Shown: in pieces, positions 41,750 to 51,341 of the stretch
Position numbering within the stretch: the first letter of the stretch is position 1
Layout of the letters: every line of letters begins with the position of its first letter
NCBI RefSeq assembly: GCF_001458395.1
Contig: NZ_CYSR01000020.1
Coordinates: 37,739-101,738, forward strand
Length of the DNA: 64,000 nt
Source: Leisingera aquaemixtae
GTDB taxonomy: Bacteria > Pseudomonadota > Alphaproteobacteria > Rhodobacterales > Rhodobacteraceae
Reading direction: 5' to 3'
Notes under the pieces: generated by a model
Database searches by the model: none
What the model was told of the DNA's origin: nothing
Seen by the model: the letters and a program-made list of their open reading frames with translations, nothing else
Made by a program: the position numbers and the translations under genes

Positions 41750-43453
41750 ATGACTGACCTGCACCCTGATCCTACCGCCCCGATTGACGGCCTGTCGCAT
41801 GTGCGGGGGCCGAATGAGCCGCCGCTGCAGCATATCACCATCCCGGCGCTGCTGCGGCAGGCGGTGGAGCGGCATGGCAGCCGCGAGGCGCTGGTGTTCC
41901 CGGATGCGGGCATCCGGATGACTTATGCGGAGCTGGCGCAGCAGGCGGATGAGCTGGCGGCGGGGCTGCTGGAGCTGGGGGTCGTCAAGGGCGACCGGGT
42001 CGGCATCTGGTCGCCGAACCGCTGCGAATGGGTGCTGACCCAGTTCGCCACCGCCCGGATCGGCGCCATTCTGGTGACGATCAACCCGGCCTACCGGCTG
42101 GCGGAGCTGGAATATGCGCTGAACAAGACCGGCTGCAAGGTGCTGATCGCGGCGGAAAGCTTCAAGAGTTCCAACTACCTGGGCATGATCCGCGAACTGG
42201 CGCCAGAGCTGGCTGACGCCGCCCCCGGCCAGCTGGCGGCGGTGCGGCTGCCCGCCCTGCGCCATGTCGTGGTGATGGCGGCGGATCCCGGCCCCGGCGT
42301 TCTGCCCTTTGAAACCTTGCAGGAGATGGGCGCGGGTGCGGACGCCGCCGCGCTGGACGCGCTCAGCGCGGACCTGACACCGGAGGAGGCGATCAACATC
42401 CAGTTCACCTCCGGCACCACGGGACTGCCCAAGGGGGCGACGCTGACGCATTTCAACATCGTCAACAACGCCCGGTTCGTCACCAGCCGCATCAAGCTGA
42501 CGCAGGCCGACCGGCTGCTGGTCCCGGTGCCGCTGTACCATTGCTTTGGCATGGTGATGGGGGTGCTGGGGGCGGTGTCCAAGGGGGCGGCGATGATCTT
42601 CCCGGGTGAGGCATTTGAACCCGCCGCGGTGCTGGAGGCCGCCGCCGCGGAACGCGCCACCGCGCTTTATGGCGTGCCGACGATGTTTGTCGCCATGCTG
42701 CAGGAGCTGGACCAGTCACCCCGCGATGTGTCCTCCCTGCGCACCGGCATCATGGCCGGCGCGCCGTGCCCGATTGAGATTATGCGGCGGGTCAACCGCG
42801 ACATGCATATGCAGGAGGTGACGATCTGCTATGGCATGACCGAAACCGCGCCGGTGTCCTTTCAGAGCTTTACCTCTGATCCGGCAGAGAAACGCTGCAC
42901 CACCGTGGGCCGGGTGCATCCGCATCTGGAGGTGAAGGCGGTGGACGGCGAGGGCCGCACCGTGCCCGCGGGGGGGCGGGGCGAGCTGGTGGTGCGCGGC
43001 TATTCGGTGATGCAGGGCTATTGGGACGACCCCGCCGCGACGGCGGAGGCGATCCGGGACGGCTGGATGCGCACCGGCGATCTGGGCACGTTTGACGATC
43101 AGGGGTTCTGCAGCATCACCGGGCGGGTGAAGGACATGATCATCCGCGGCGGCGAGAACATCTATCCGCGCGAGATCGAGGAGTTCCTGATCCGCCATCC
43201 GGACATCGCGGATGCGCAGGTGTTCGGGGTGCCGGACGACAGGTTCGGCGAGCAGGTCTGCGTCTGGGTGGTGCCTGCGGCGGGCGCCAGCCTGGAGGAA
43301 GAGGCCGTGCGCAGCCATTGCCGCGGCCAGATCGCCCATTTCAAGATCCCGCAGCATGTGCGGATCGTGGCGGAGCTGCCGATGACCGTCACCGGCAAGC
43401 CGCAGAAGTTCCGGATGCGGGACGAAATGGTGCGGCAGCTGCAGGCCGGCTAA
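41750..43453 (+). CDS. AMP-forming acyl-CoA synthetase
   Basis: 567 aa adenylate-forming enzyme. The AMP-binding motif is [18 protein letters not shown]; the later motifs YGMTETAPV and the catalytic Lys in the [16 protein letters not shown] end are present. Resembles medium-chain or fatty acyl-CoA ligases. With the two upstream enzymes it completes a route from amine through aldehyde and acid to acyl-CoA. The ATG at 41750 follows GAGGA; the frame is open 18 codons further upstream. Confidence 0.88.
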   Translation: MTDLHPDPTAPIDGLSHVRGPNEPPLQHITIPALLRQAVERHGSREALVFPDAGIRMTYAELAQQADELAAGLLELGVVKGDRVGIWSPNRCEWVLTQFATARIGAILVTINPAYRLAELEYALNKTGCKVLIAAESFKSSNYLGMIRELAPELADAAPGQLAAVRLPALRHVVVMAADPGPGVLPFETLQEMGAGADAAALDALSADLTPEEAINIQFTSGTTGLPKGATLTHFNIVNNARFVTSRIKLTQADRLLVPVPLYHCFGMVMGVLGAVSKGAAMIFPGEAFEPAAVLEAAAAERATALYGVPTMFVAMLQELDQSPRDVSSLRTGIMAGAPCPIEIMRRVNRDMHMQEVTICYGMTETAPVSFQSFTSDPAEKRCTTVGRVHPHLEVKAVDGEGRTVPAGGRGELVVRGYSVMQGYWDDPAATAEAIRDGWMRTGDLGTFDDQGFCSITGRVKDMIIRGGENIYPREIEEFLIRHPDIADAQVFGVPDDRFGEQVCVWVVPAAGASLEEEAVRSHCRGQIAHFKIPQHVRIVAELPMTVTGKPQKFRMRDEMVRQLQAG

Positions 43454-43460
43454 GGCAGGA

Positions 43461-44483
43461 TCAGGACGGCAGCGTCTCCAGCAGGGCGCGGGTTTCCGGC
43501 ATTTGCTGCAGGCTGGCGGCAATGCGGGCGCGCCAGGCCGGGCCGCGCTCCATCGCGGTTTCATACGCCTCGGCCAGATCATCGGGGCGCTCGGCGTGCA
43601 GCACCTCGATCAGGAAGGCGGCCTGGGCCCGGTCCTTGCGCGATTTCAGCGCATCGGCGCCGCCGCGGCGGCGGTCGGCGACGATCAGCTTGTGAATGGC
43701 AAAGCGTTCGGGCCGGGGGATCTGGATCAGCACGCCGGAGCGGTAGAGCAGGGGCGCCTGCAGCGGTTCGGCAATCAGGTAGTTGAGGAAATGCAGGCTT
43801 TGGGCGCTGACGCCGAGGGCGGGCAATTCGCGCAGGCCCTCCTGATCGCTGAACGACGGGGTGAGGAATTCCACCAGGGTGCGGCGGTCGGTCTGCCGCC
43901 AGCGCCAGACCTGGCCTTTTTCGGTGGAGGGCAGGGGGTCGAATTTCAGTTCCGAGAAGACATCGGCCAGCGGGGCGTCGACACTGTCCTGCAGCACCAG
44001 CGATAGCCGCTCGAAACTGGCGATGTCGATGTCGTCGGTCATCGCCGCCTGGTCGAAGGTGATGCGCACGCCCAGCTCGCCCTCGTAGCAGCGGAAGGCC
44101 TGGGTGCCGACCAGGGTGCCGCCCAGCCGGAACACCCCGGCGCGGGCCATGGCGGAGATCACCTGGCCGCTGCCGGCGTCCGCCATAAGATAGCCCTCGG
44201 CGCGCAGGGTGCGCATCAGGCGGGCGCGCTCGCGGCTGGCCTGTTTCTCGGCCTCGGCGATCGGTTTCTGGCGCTCCAGCCGGCTGCGCAGTTCCTCCGT
44301 GTCTTCGCCGATGTAGCGGTCCACGGTTTCGGTGCCGATCCGGTAGTGGTCGTACCAGTAGCGCTTGCGGCCGATGGTCTTGAGTTTGGGGGCGCCGCGC
44401 AGGCCGGAGACGGCGCTGTCCTTGAGCGAGCGCAGAAGATCGGTCCAGGCGGCGGTGCCGGCGGCGGAGTGGTGGTGGATCAC
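43461..44483 (-). CDS. Nucleotidyltransferase-fold protein
   Basis: 340 aa starting with GTG. The region FRLGGTLVGTQAFRCYEG and the metal-binding acidic pair in MTDDIDIASFE fit a nucleotidyltransferase core of the GSU2403-like (NTP_transf_8) type, related to toxin-type nucleotidyltransferases. The N-terminal 90 residues are basic and helical (RSRLERQKPIAEAEKQASRE). No partner gene of antitoxin size is next to it. Two 24-bp imperfect palindromes lie directly upstream. Function unknown. Confidence 0.7.
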   Translation of the reverse strand: MIHHHSAAGTAAWTDLLRSLKDSAVSGLRGAPKLKTIGRKRYWYDHYRIGTETVDRYIGEDTEELRSRLERQKPIAEAEKQASRERARLMRTLRAEGYLMADAGSGQVISAMARAGVFRLGGTLVGTQAFRCYEGELGVRITFDQAAMTDDIDIASFERLSLVLQDSVDAPLADVFSELKFDPLPSTEKGQVWRWRQTDRRTLVEFLTPSFSDQEGLRELPALGVSAQSLHFLNYLIAEPLQAPLLYRSGVLIQIPRPERFAIHKLIVADRRRGGADALKSRKDRAQAAFLIEVLHAERPDDLAEAYETAMERGPAWRARIAASLQQMPETRALLETLPS

Positions 44484-44490
44484 GGGGCTG

Positions 44491-44559
44491 CCCCACAGAA
44501 AATTATTTGTGGGGTATGTATAGCCGGTTTTCTTACCCTACGAAATATTTTTTGTGGGG
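44491..44559. promoter_or_regulatory. Two 24-bp imperfect palindromes upstream of the nucleotidyltransferase gene
   Basis: Copy 1 at 44491-44514 has arms CCCCACA and TGTGGGG around an AT-rich centre; copy 2 at 44536-44559 begins CCCTACG and ends TTGTGGGG. Start-to-start distance is 45 bp. AT content is far above that of the neighbouring genes. The first copy begins 8 bp before the GTG start. Likely autoregulatory operator; the binding protein is unknown. Confidence 0.55.
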
Positions 44560-44651
44560 TAGGGGTGGCGGGAAGCGGGCGGGGCTGGTGATTCTGCGCT
44601 CTGCGGCAATTGTCTTGGGGTTTGCGGCGCGGGGCGCTATACAATTGAACC

Positions 44652-46046
44652 ATGACAATCTGGTATCCCGATCCCGCTTCGCTGGCCACGCCGCTGCACA
44701 GCAGCCTGGCCGCCGCCATCGCCAAGGCCATTTCGGACGGGCGGCTGCCCAAGGGCACGCAGCTGCCGACCCACCGCAAAATGGCGGAGGAGCTGCGGCT
44801 GAGCGTGCACACCGTCAGCAAGGCCTATGAAAGCCTGCGGCGGCAGCGGCTGATTGACGGGCAGGTGGGGCGCGGCAGCTATGTGCTGGACCCGGATACG
44901 TCCAATGACCAGCCGTTCCAGCTGAGTTCGGAGAAGGGCGGCGGCTTTGATCTGTCGATCTCGCGCCCGCTGTTTTCGCAGCAGCATGCGGAGCGGTTTC
45001 AGCAGGCGCTGAAGGAACTGCCGGAGGCGCTGGACCCGAGTTATTACCTGTCCTGCCGCCCCAATGTCGGCCATGACGCGCACCGCGCCGCGGGGGCGGA
45101 GTGGCTGAGGATCTGCGGGCTGGAGGTGCCTGCGGAGCGGATCATCATGACCAACGGCGCCAGTCACGGAATGTCGGCGGCGCTGTCGGCACTGACCCGG
45201 CCGGGCGATACGGTGGTGTCGGACAAGATCACCCATCACCTGCTGGTGTCGGGATGTTCCTACCTTGGGCTGAACCTGGCCGGGCTGGAGACGGACGGCG
45301 ATGGCATCCTGCCCGACGCGCTGGAGCGCTATTGCCGGGAGCAGTCGCCCAAGGTGCTGTTTTTGCTTCCCTCCCTGGCCAACTCCACCGCCGGGATGAT
45401 GCCGGAAGAGCGCCGCCGGGCGCTGGTGGGGATTGCCCGCAAATATGATCTGCACATCATCGAAAACGATGCCTTCGGCCCGGTGGCGCAGGACCGCCCG
45501 GTGCCGGTTTCGGCGCTGGCGCCGGAGCGGTCGATTTACCTGACGACCTTCACCAAATGCACGGTGTCGGGGCTGCGCGCGGGCTACCTGGCAGCGCCGG
45601 AGCATCTGCTGCCGGCGCTGACCGGGCGGATTGTGGTGTTCGGCTGGATGGCGACGCCCCTGATGTGCGAGCTGGCCACCCGCTGGGTGCAGGACGGCAC
45701 TGCGCTGGAGCTGGCCCAGTGGCAGCGCCGGGCGCTGGCGGAGCGGTATGCCATTGCCGAAGACGTGCTGCAGGGCTGGGACTGGCAGGGGCATCCGTCG
45801 GCGCTGCACCTGTGGCTGCCGCTGACCGCGGGCTGGACCACCGCCAGCTTTGTCTCCTACGCGCAGGAGCTGAAGGTGGCGGTCGCCCCTGATGCGCCGT
45901 TCCTGACCCCCAAGACCCCGCCGCAGAACGCGGTGCGGGTCTCGCTGGGCAGCGTGCAGGATCAGGACCGGTTCCGGCAGGCGCTGGAGCTGATCGGCGG
46001 GATGCTGGGCCGTCCGCCGGAGGGGATTGCGCCCTTCACATACTGA
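44652..46046 (+). CDS. enuR: MocR/GntR-type regulator of ectoine catabolism
   Basis: 464 aa. N-terminal GntR winged helix (about residues 10-75: SDGRLPKGTQLPTHRKMAEEL) and C-terminal aminotransferase-like domain. The PLP lysine is Lys302 in TTFTKCTVSGLRAGY, the same position reported for EnuR of Ruegeria pomeroyi. EnuR represses the ectoine import and breakdown genes and is released by ectoine-derived metabolites. TATACAATTG directly upstream resembles the GTACAATTC upstream of uehA. No clear ribosome site precedes the ATG. Confidence 0.92.
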   Translation: MTIWYPDPASLATPLHSSLAAAIAKAISDGRLPKGTQLPTHRKMAEELRLSVHTVSKAYESLRRQRLIDGQVGRGSYVLDPDTSNDQPFQLSSEKGGGFDLSISRPLFSQQHAERFQQALKELPEALDPSYYLSCRPNVGHDAHRAAGAEWLRICGLEVPAERIIMTNGASHGMSAALSALTRPGDTVVSDKITHHLLVSGCSYLGLNLAGLETDGDGILPDALERYCREQSPKVLFLLPSLANSTAGMMPEERRRALVGIARKYDLHIIENDAFGPVAQDRPVPVSALAPERSIYLTTFTKCTVSGLRAGYLAAPEHLLPALTGRIVVFGWMATPLMCELATRWVQDGTALELAQWQRRALAERYAIAEDVLQGWDWQGHPSALHLWLPLTAGWTTASFVSYAQELKVAVAPDAPFLTPKTPPQNAVRVSLGSVQDQDRFRQALELIGGMLGRPPEGIAPFTY

Positions 46047-46141
46047 TTGTCCTGCAACAATAAAAAAATTGACATGCAGTACAATTCCTCTCAAGTCTGT
46101 CGCAGCGGTGCGCAGGCACCGGTGAGACTTGGGAGGAAATC
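46047..46141 (+). promoter_or_regulatory. uehA promoter and operator region
   Basis: 95 bp between enuR and uehA. TTGACA (46069-46074) is a good -35 element but the -10 is unclear; GTACAATTC (46079-46087) repeats a sequence found upstream of enuR. GGGAGGA at about 46130 is the ribosome site of uehA. Likely target of EnuR by analogy with R. pomeroyi. Confidence 0.5.
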
Positions 46142-47158
46142 ATGGCTCAGACAGTCACATTCAGCTTCGCCGCCCTGGCAGCGGCGGGGATTGCCCTGGC
46201 GGGCAGCGCGGCGCAGGCGGACACCTGGCGGTACGCCTTTGAGGAGGCGATGACCGATGTGCAGGGCGTCTATGCGCAGAAGTTCAAGGAAGAGATCGAG
46301 GCGAACTCGGATCACGAGATCCAGCTTTTCCCCTATGGCACGCTGGGCGAATCCGCCGACATCATGGAGCAGACCCAGGACGGCATCCTGCAGTTCGTCG
46401 ACCAGTCGCCGGGTTTCACCGGCTCCTTGATTCCCGAGGCGCAGGTGTTCTTTGTGCCCTATCTGCTGCCAACCGATCAGGACCACCTGGCGCGCTTCTA
46501 CAAGGAGAGCAAGGCGATCAACGGTATGTTCAAGCCGCTCTATGCCGATCAGGGGCTGGAGCTGTTGAACATGTTCCCCGAGGGCGAAGTGGCGATGACC
46601 ACCAAGACGCCGGTCACGACCTGCGCCGATCTGGACGAGGTGAAATTCCGGGTGATGACCAACCCGCTGCTGGTCGAAAGCTACAAGGCCTTTGGCGCCA
46701 CCCCGACGCCGCTGCCGTGGGGCGAGGTGTACGGCGGTTTGCAGACCAATGTGATCCAGGGGCAGGAGAACCCGACGTTCTTCCTGTACTCGACCAAGAT
46801 CTATGAGGTCACCGATTACATCACCTATGCCGGCCACAACAATTTCACCACCGCGGTGATGGCCAACAAGGATTTCTATGACGGGCTGAGCGCCGAGGAT
46901 CAGCAGCTGGTGCAGAACGCGGCGCAGGCGGCCTATGACCACACGGTGGTCTACCAGCAGGAGGCGGCAGAGACCGAGCTGGCCAAGATCATGGAGGCCA
47001 AGCCGGAGATGCAGGTGACGGTGCTGACCGACGAGCAGCGCAGCTGCTTCAAGGAGGCGGCGGCTGAGGTTGAGGCCAAGTTCATCGAGATGACCGGCGA
47101 CAGCGGTGCCGCGATCCTGGAGCAGATGAAGGCGGATCTGGCGGCCACCGCCAACTGA
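46142..47158 (+). CDS. uehA: Ectoine TRAP transporter, substrate-binding protein
   Basis: 338 aa DctP-type periplasmic receptor. Signal peptide about residues 1-27 (GSAAQA/DTW). Family pattern RVMTNPLLVESYKAFGATPTPLPWGEVYGGLQTNVIQGQ is seen (read in parts). Position between enuR and uehB identifies it as UehA, the high-affinity ectoine and 5-hydroxyectoine binding protein for their use as nutrients. Confidence 0.92.
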   Translation: MAQTVTFSFAALAAAGIALAGSAAQADTWRYAFEEAMTDVQGVYAQKFKEEIEANSDHEIQLFPYGTLGESADIMEQTQDGILQFVDQSPGFTGSLIPEAQVFFVPYLLPTDQDHLARFYKESKAINGMFKPLYADQGLELLNMFPEGEVAMTTKTPVTTCADLDEVKFRVMTNPLLVESYKAFGATPTPLPWGEVYGGLQTNVIQGQENPTFFLYSTKIYEVTDYITYAGHNNFTTAVMANKDFYDGLSAEDQQLVQNAAQAAYDHTVVYQQEAAETELAKIMEAKPEMQVTVLTDEQRSCFKEAAAEVEAKFIEMTGDSGAAILEQMKADLAATAN

Positions 47159-47177
47159 CGCCTGCATGGCGCGTGCT

Positions 47178-47794
<617 letters not shown>

Positions 47795-47804
47795 GGACGG
47801 ACCC

Positions 47805-49091
47805 ATGGCTGCAACTATTTTCCTGACCATGATTGTCCTGCTGCTGCTGGGCTTTCCGATGATGATCCCGCTGATTGCCGGCGCGTTCATCGGCTTTCTG
47901 ATGCTGTTCGGCGATCTGGCCCGGACCGAGACCATGGTGCAGCAGATGCTGGCGGGCATCCGGCCCGCGTCGCTGATTGCGGTGCCGATGTTCATCTTTG
48001 CCGCCGACATCATGACCCGCGGCCAGTCGGCCGGGCGGCTGATCAATGTGGTGATGGCCTATGTCGGGCACATCCGCGGCGGGCTGGCGATTTCAACCGC
48101 AGCCGCCTGCACCATGTTCGGCGCGGTGTCGGGATCGACCCAGGCGACGGTTGTGGCCATCGGCTCGCCGCTCAGGCCGCGGATGCTGAAAGCCGGGTAC
48201 AAGGACAGCTTTGTGCTGGCCCTGATCGTCAATGCCAGCGACATCGCCTTTCTGATCCCGCCCTCCATCGGGATGATCATCTACGGGGTGGTTTCCAGCA
48301 CCTCGATTGCCGAGCTGTTCATTGCGGGCATCGGGCCGGGGCTGCTGATCCTGCTGCTGTTTTCCGCCTATGCCTATATCTATGCGGTGCGCAACAATGT
48401 GCCGGCAGAGCCCAAGGCCACCTGGGGCGAGCGGTTTCAGACCATGCGGCAGGCGCTGTGGCCGATGGGGTTTCCGGTGATCATCATCGGCGGCATCTAT
48501 GGCGGCGTGTTCAGCCCGACCGAGGCGGCGGCGGCCTGTGTGCTTTATGCGCTGATCCTGGAGGTGATGGTGTTCCGCTCGATGTCACTGGCGGATGTGT
48601 ATGAGACCGCCAAGTCGACCGGCCTGATCACCGCCATCGTGTTCATCCTGGTGGGGGCAGGGGCGGCGTTTTCCTGGGTGATCTCCTTCGCGCAGGTGCC
48701 GCAGCAGATCCTGGGCGCCATCGGCATTGCCGAGATGGGGGGCATCGGGGTGCTGTTCGTGATCTCCATCGCGTTCTTCATCGGCTGCATGTTCGTTGAT
48801 CCCATCGTGGTGATCCTGGTGCTGGTGCCGGTGTTTGCGCCGGTGGTGAAATCGGTGGGGCTGGATCCGGTGCTGGTCGGCACCATCATCACGCTGCAGG
48901 TCGCCATCGGATCGGCCACGCCGCCGTTCGGCTGCGATATCTTCACCGCCATCGCCGTGTTCAAGCGCCCCTATGCCGAGGTGGTGCGTGGCACGCCGCC
49001 GTTCATCCTGATGCTTCTGGGCGTGTCGGTGGCGCTGATCTTCTTCCCGCAGATTGCGCTGTTCCTGCGCGACCTGGCGTTTGCCAAGTAG
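47805..49091 (+). CDS. uehC: Ectoine TRAP transporter, large permease
   Basis: 428 aa with about 12 membrane segments (DctM length). Family motifs FGAVSGSTQATVVAIGSPL and IPPSIGMIIYGVV are present. ATG at 47805, 10 bp after uehB, with GAGGA upstream; an earlier in-frame start would lie within uehB. Confidence 0.93.
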   Translation: MAATIFLTMIVLLLLGFPMMIPLIAGAFIGFLMLFGDLARTETMVQQMLAGIRPASLIAVPMFIFAADIMTRGQSAGRLINVVMAYVGHIRGGLAISTAAACTMFGAVSGSTQATVVAIGSPLRPRMLKAGYKDSFVLALIVNASDIAFLIPPSIGMIIYGVVSSTSIAELFIAGIGPGLLILLLFSAYAYIYAVRNNVPAEPKATWGERFQTMRQALWPMGFPVIIIGGIYGGVFSPTEAAAACVLYALILEVMVFRSMSLADVYETAKSTGLITAIVFILVGAGAAFSWVISFAQVPQQILGAIGIAEMGGIGVLFVISIAFFIGCMFVDPIVVILVLVPVFAPVVKSVGLDPVLVGTIITLQVAIGSATPPFGCDIFTAIAVFKRPYAEVVRGTPPFILMLLGVSVALIFFPQIALFLRDLAFAK

Positions 49092-49102
49092 GGGGCGCGG
49101 CG

Positions 49103-49540
49103 ATGTTCACATCAGTTCTGGTGCCCTTTGACGGCTCGCAAGGCGCAGAGGCCGCGCTGGCCAAGGCGGCGGAGCTGGCGCAGCTGTGCGGCGCCGCGCT
49201 GACGCTGCTGACGGTCTACCGCCACCATTCGCTGCTGGAGGCCTCGATGCATATGGTGCGCCCCGATCAGCCGGAGGATTTGGACGAGATCATGCGCAGC
49301 CGCGCCCGGGAAGTGGCCGAGCGCGGCAAGGCGCTGGCGCGGGCGGGCGGCATCGACGCCCCGCGCGCCTTTGTCAAAGCCGGGCCGGTGGCGCGCACCA
49401 TCACAAGCTTTGCCGGGGAGCACGAGCATGACCTCATCGTGATCGGCAGCCGCGGCCTTGGCTCTTTGGAGGGCGTCCTGCTGGGCAGTGTCTCCCACAA
49501 GGTGACGAGCCTGGCGGAAACCCCGGTTCTTGTTGTTTAG
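49103..49540 (+). CDS. UspA-type universal stress protein
   Basis: 145 aa. ATP-binding-type Usp pattern: VPFDGSQGAEAAL near the start and the glycine-rich VIGSRGLGSLEGVLLGSVSHKV near the end. A usp gene follows the uehABC genes in several ectoine-degrading marine bacteria and is thought to tune the transporter. 11 bp after uehC. Confidence 0.9.
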   Translation: MFTSVLVPFDGSQGAEAALAKAAELAQLCGAALTLLTVYRHHSLLEASMHMVRPDQPEDLDEIMRSRAREVAERGKALARAGGIDAPRAFVKAGPVARTITSFAGEHEHDLIVIGSRGLGSLEGVLLGSVSHKVTSLAETPVLVV

Positions 49541-49550
49541 GAAAGCGAAA

Positions 49551-50315
49551 ATGGCTCTTGATATCCATGCCACGCCGTCGCGCGTTGCGGCCCGGCTGGA
49601 CGACCGCCCGGTGCCCAAGCGGATCGCGCTGATCGCACTGGCGACCGATCACACGTCGGAGCGCGACTTTGCCCGGATCTGCGACCCGGACCGGGTTGGC
49701 GTTTATGTGAACCGGATCGAATTCGAGAATCCGACCACCCGGGAAACGCTGCTGCAGACCGGCCCGCGGCTGAGCGCGGCGGCGGCGCAGATCCTTCCGG
49801 GGGAAGCGGTGGATGTGGTGGCCTATGGCTGCACCGCGGCCTCGATCGTTCTGGGCAATGAGGCGGTCGCCGGGTATCTCAACGCGGCCAAGCCGGCCAC
49901 GCCCTGCGTCACCCCCAGCTCTGCCGCGTTTGATGCGTTTCAGGCACTGGGGGCCAGGCGGGTGTCGCTGCTGACCCCCTACAGCCCCGAAGTCACCGAT
50001 GAGATGGCGCAGTATTTCGACGCGCACGGGCCGGAGGTGGTCAGTGCCGCCTGTTTAGGGCTGACCGACGACCGCCGGATGGCGCGGATTTCCGAGGACA
50101 GCATCATCGAGGCCGGGATTGCTGCCTGTGATGCGGGCGCGGAGGCGCTGTTTTTGTCCTGCACCGCGCTGCGGGCCGCGCCGTGCGTGCAGCGGATCGA
50201 GGACCGGCTGGGCAAGCCGGTTGTCAGCTCGAACCAGGCGATGGTCTGGCGCTGCCTGCGGCTGGCGGGGATCACGGATGCGGTGCCGGGCTATGGCCGG
50301 CTGTTCGAACTCTAA
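49551..50315 (+). CDS. eutA: Ectoine utilisation protein EutA (Asp/Glu racemase superfamily)
   Basis: 254 aa. Related to maleate isomerases and Asp/Glu racemases: the two conserved cysteine regions are YGCTAASIV and SCTALRAAPCV. With EutB and EutC it is believed to convert 5-hydroxyectoine to ectoine. Starts 10 bp after usp. Confidence 0.88.
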   Translation: MALDIHATPSRVAARLDDRPVPKRIALIALATDHTSERDFARICDPDRVGVYVNRIEFENPTTRETLLQTGPRLSAAAAQILPGEAVDVVAYGCTAASIVLGNEAVAGYLNAAKPATPCVTPSSAAFDAFQALGARRVSLLTPYSPEVTDEMAQYFDAHGPEVVSAACLGLTDDRRMARISEDSIIEAGIAACDAGAEALFLSCTALRAAPCVQRIEDRLGKPVVSSNQAMVWRCLRLAGITDAVPGYGRLFEL

Positions 50316-50333
50316 TCAGGCAAGACAGGTGCA

Positions 50334-51341
50334 ATGACTGAGAAAATCACCCTTCAGGACAGCTTTCAGGCCCGGGCGCGGATCGCCGGGCGGGTCCGGC
50401 AGACGGCGATGGTGCCTTCTCCTGCGCTCAGCGCGCGGTGCGGCGGTGCGGTTTCGCTGAAGCTGGAAAGCAGCCAGATCACCGGCAGTTTCAAGCTGCG
50501 CGGCGCCACCAATGCGGTGTTGTCGCTGAGCGGGGAACAGCGCGCGGCGGGGGTCGTTGGCGTCTCCACCGGCAATCACGGGCGCGGGCTGGCCTATGCG
50601 GCGGCGCAGGCCGGGGTGCGCTGCATCATCTGCATGTCGGAACTGGTGCCGCAGAACAAGGTCGAGGGCATCAAGTCCCACGGCGCCGAGGTGCGGATCA
50701 CAGGCCGCTCGCAGGATGATGCGCAGGTGGAGGTCGACCGGCTGGTGGCCGAGGGCATGACCATGCTGCCGCCCTTTGACCACCGCGATATTATCGCGGG
50801 GCAAAGCACCGTTGCGCTGGAGATGCTGGAGCAGGCGCCGGATCTGGAAACCGTGCTGGTGCCCTTGTCGGGCGGCGGGCTGATCTCCGGCGTGGCGATG
50901 GTGATGAAGGCGGTGAACCCGGCGATCCGGGTGATCGGCGTCAGCATGGCGCGCGGCGCGGCGATGCACGCCAGCCTGCAGGCGGGCAAGCCGGTGCAGG
51001 TCGAGGAGCTGCCGACGCTGGCGGATTCCCTGGGCGGCGGCATCGGGCTGGACAATGCTTATACCTTTGAAATGACCAAGGCGCTCGTTGATGATGTGGT
51101 GCTGGTCTCCGAGGCGGAGATCGCGGCGGCCATCCGGCACGCCTATTTCGAGGAGCGGCTGGTGATCGAAGGCTCCGGCAGTGTCGGCATTGCCGCCCTG
51201 CTGGCGGGCAAGATTGAGCATCCGGGGCGCTGCGCGGTGCTGGTGAGCGGCCAGAACATCGGCATGGATCTGCACAAGCGGATCATTGATGGTGAAGATG
51301 CGGATGCGGCGGCAGAGGCCGGGGGAGGTGCCAATGCCTGA
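50334..51341 (+). CDS. eutB: Ectoine utilisation protein EutB (threonine dehydratase-like)
   Basis: 335 aa fold-type II PLP enzyme. PLP Lys54 in GSFKLRGATNAV and the glycine-rich phosphate loop LSGGGLISG. In the ectoine pathway it is proposed to act on 5-hydroxyectoine. The ATG at 50334 overlaps nothing upstream (18 bp gap) and the end overlaps eutC by 8 bp. Confidence 0.9.
   Translation: MTEKITLQDSFQARARIAGRVRQTAMVPSPALSARCGGAVSLKLESSQITGSFKLRGATNAVLSLSGEQRAAGVVGVSTGNHGRGLAYAAAQAGVRCIICMSELVPQNKVEGIKSHGAEVRITGRSQDDAQVEVDRLVAEGMTMLPPFDHRDIIAGQSTVALEMLEQAPDLETVLVPLSGGGLISGVAMVMKAVNPAIRVIGVSMARGAAMHASLQAGKPVQVEELPTLADSLGGGIGLDNAYTFEMTKALVDDVVLVSEAEIAAAIRHAYFEERLVIEGSGSVGIAALLAGKIEHPGRCAVLVSGQNIGMDLHKRIIDGEDADAAAEAGGGANA

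Noticed and set aside
43461..44559. Toxin-antitoxin pair around the nucleotidyltransferase
   Set aside because: No small partner gene precedes or follows it on the same strand; only the regulatory palindromes are suggestive.
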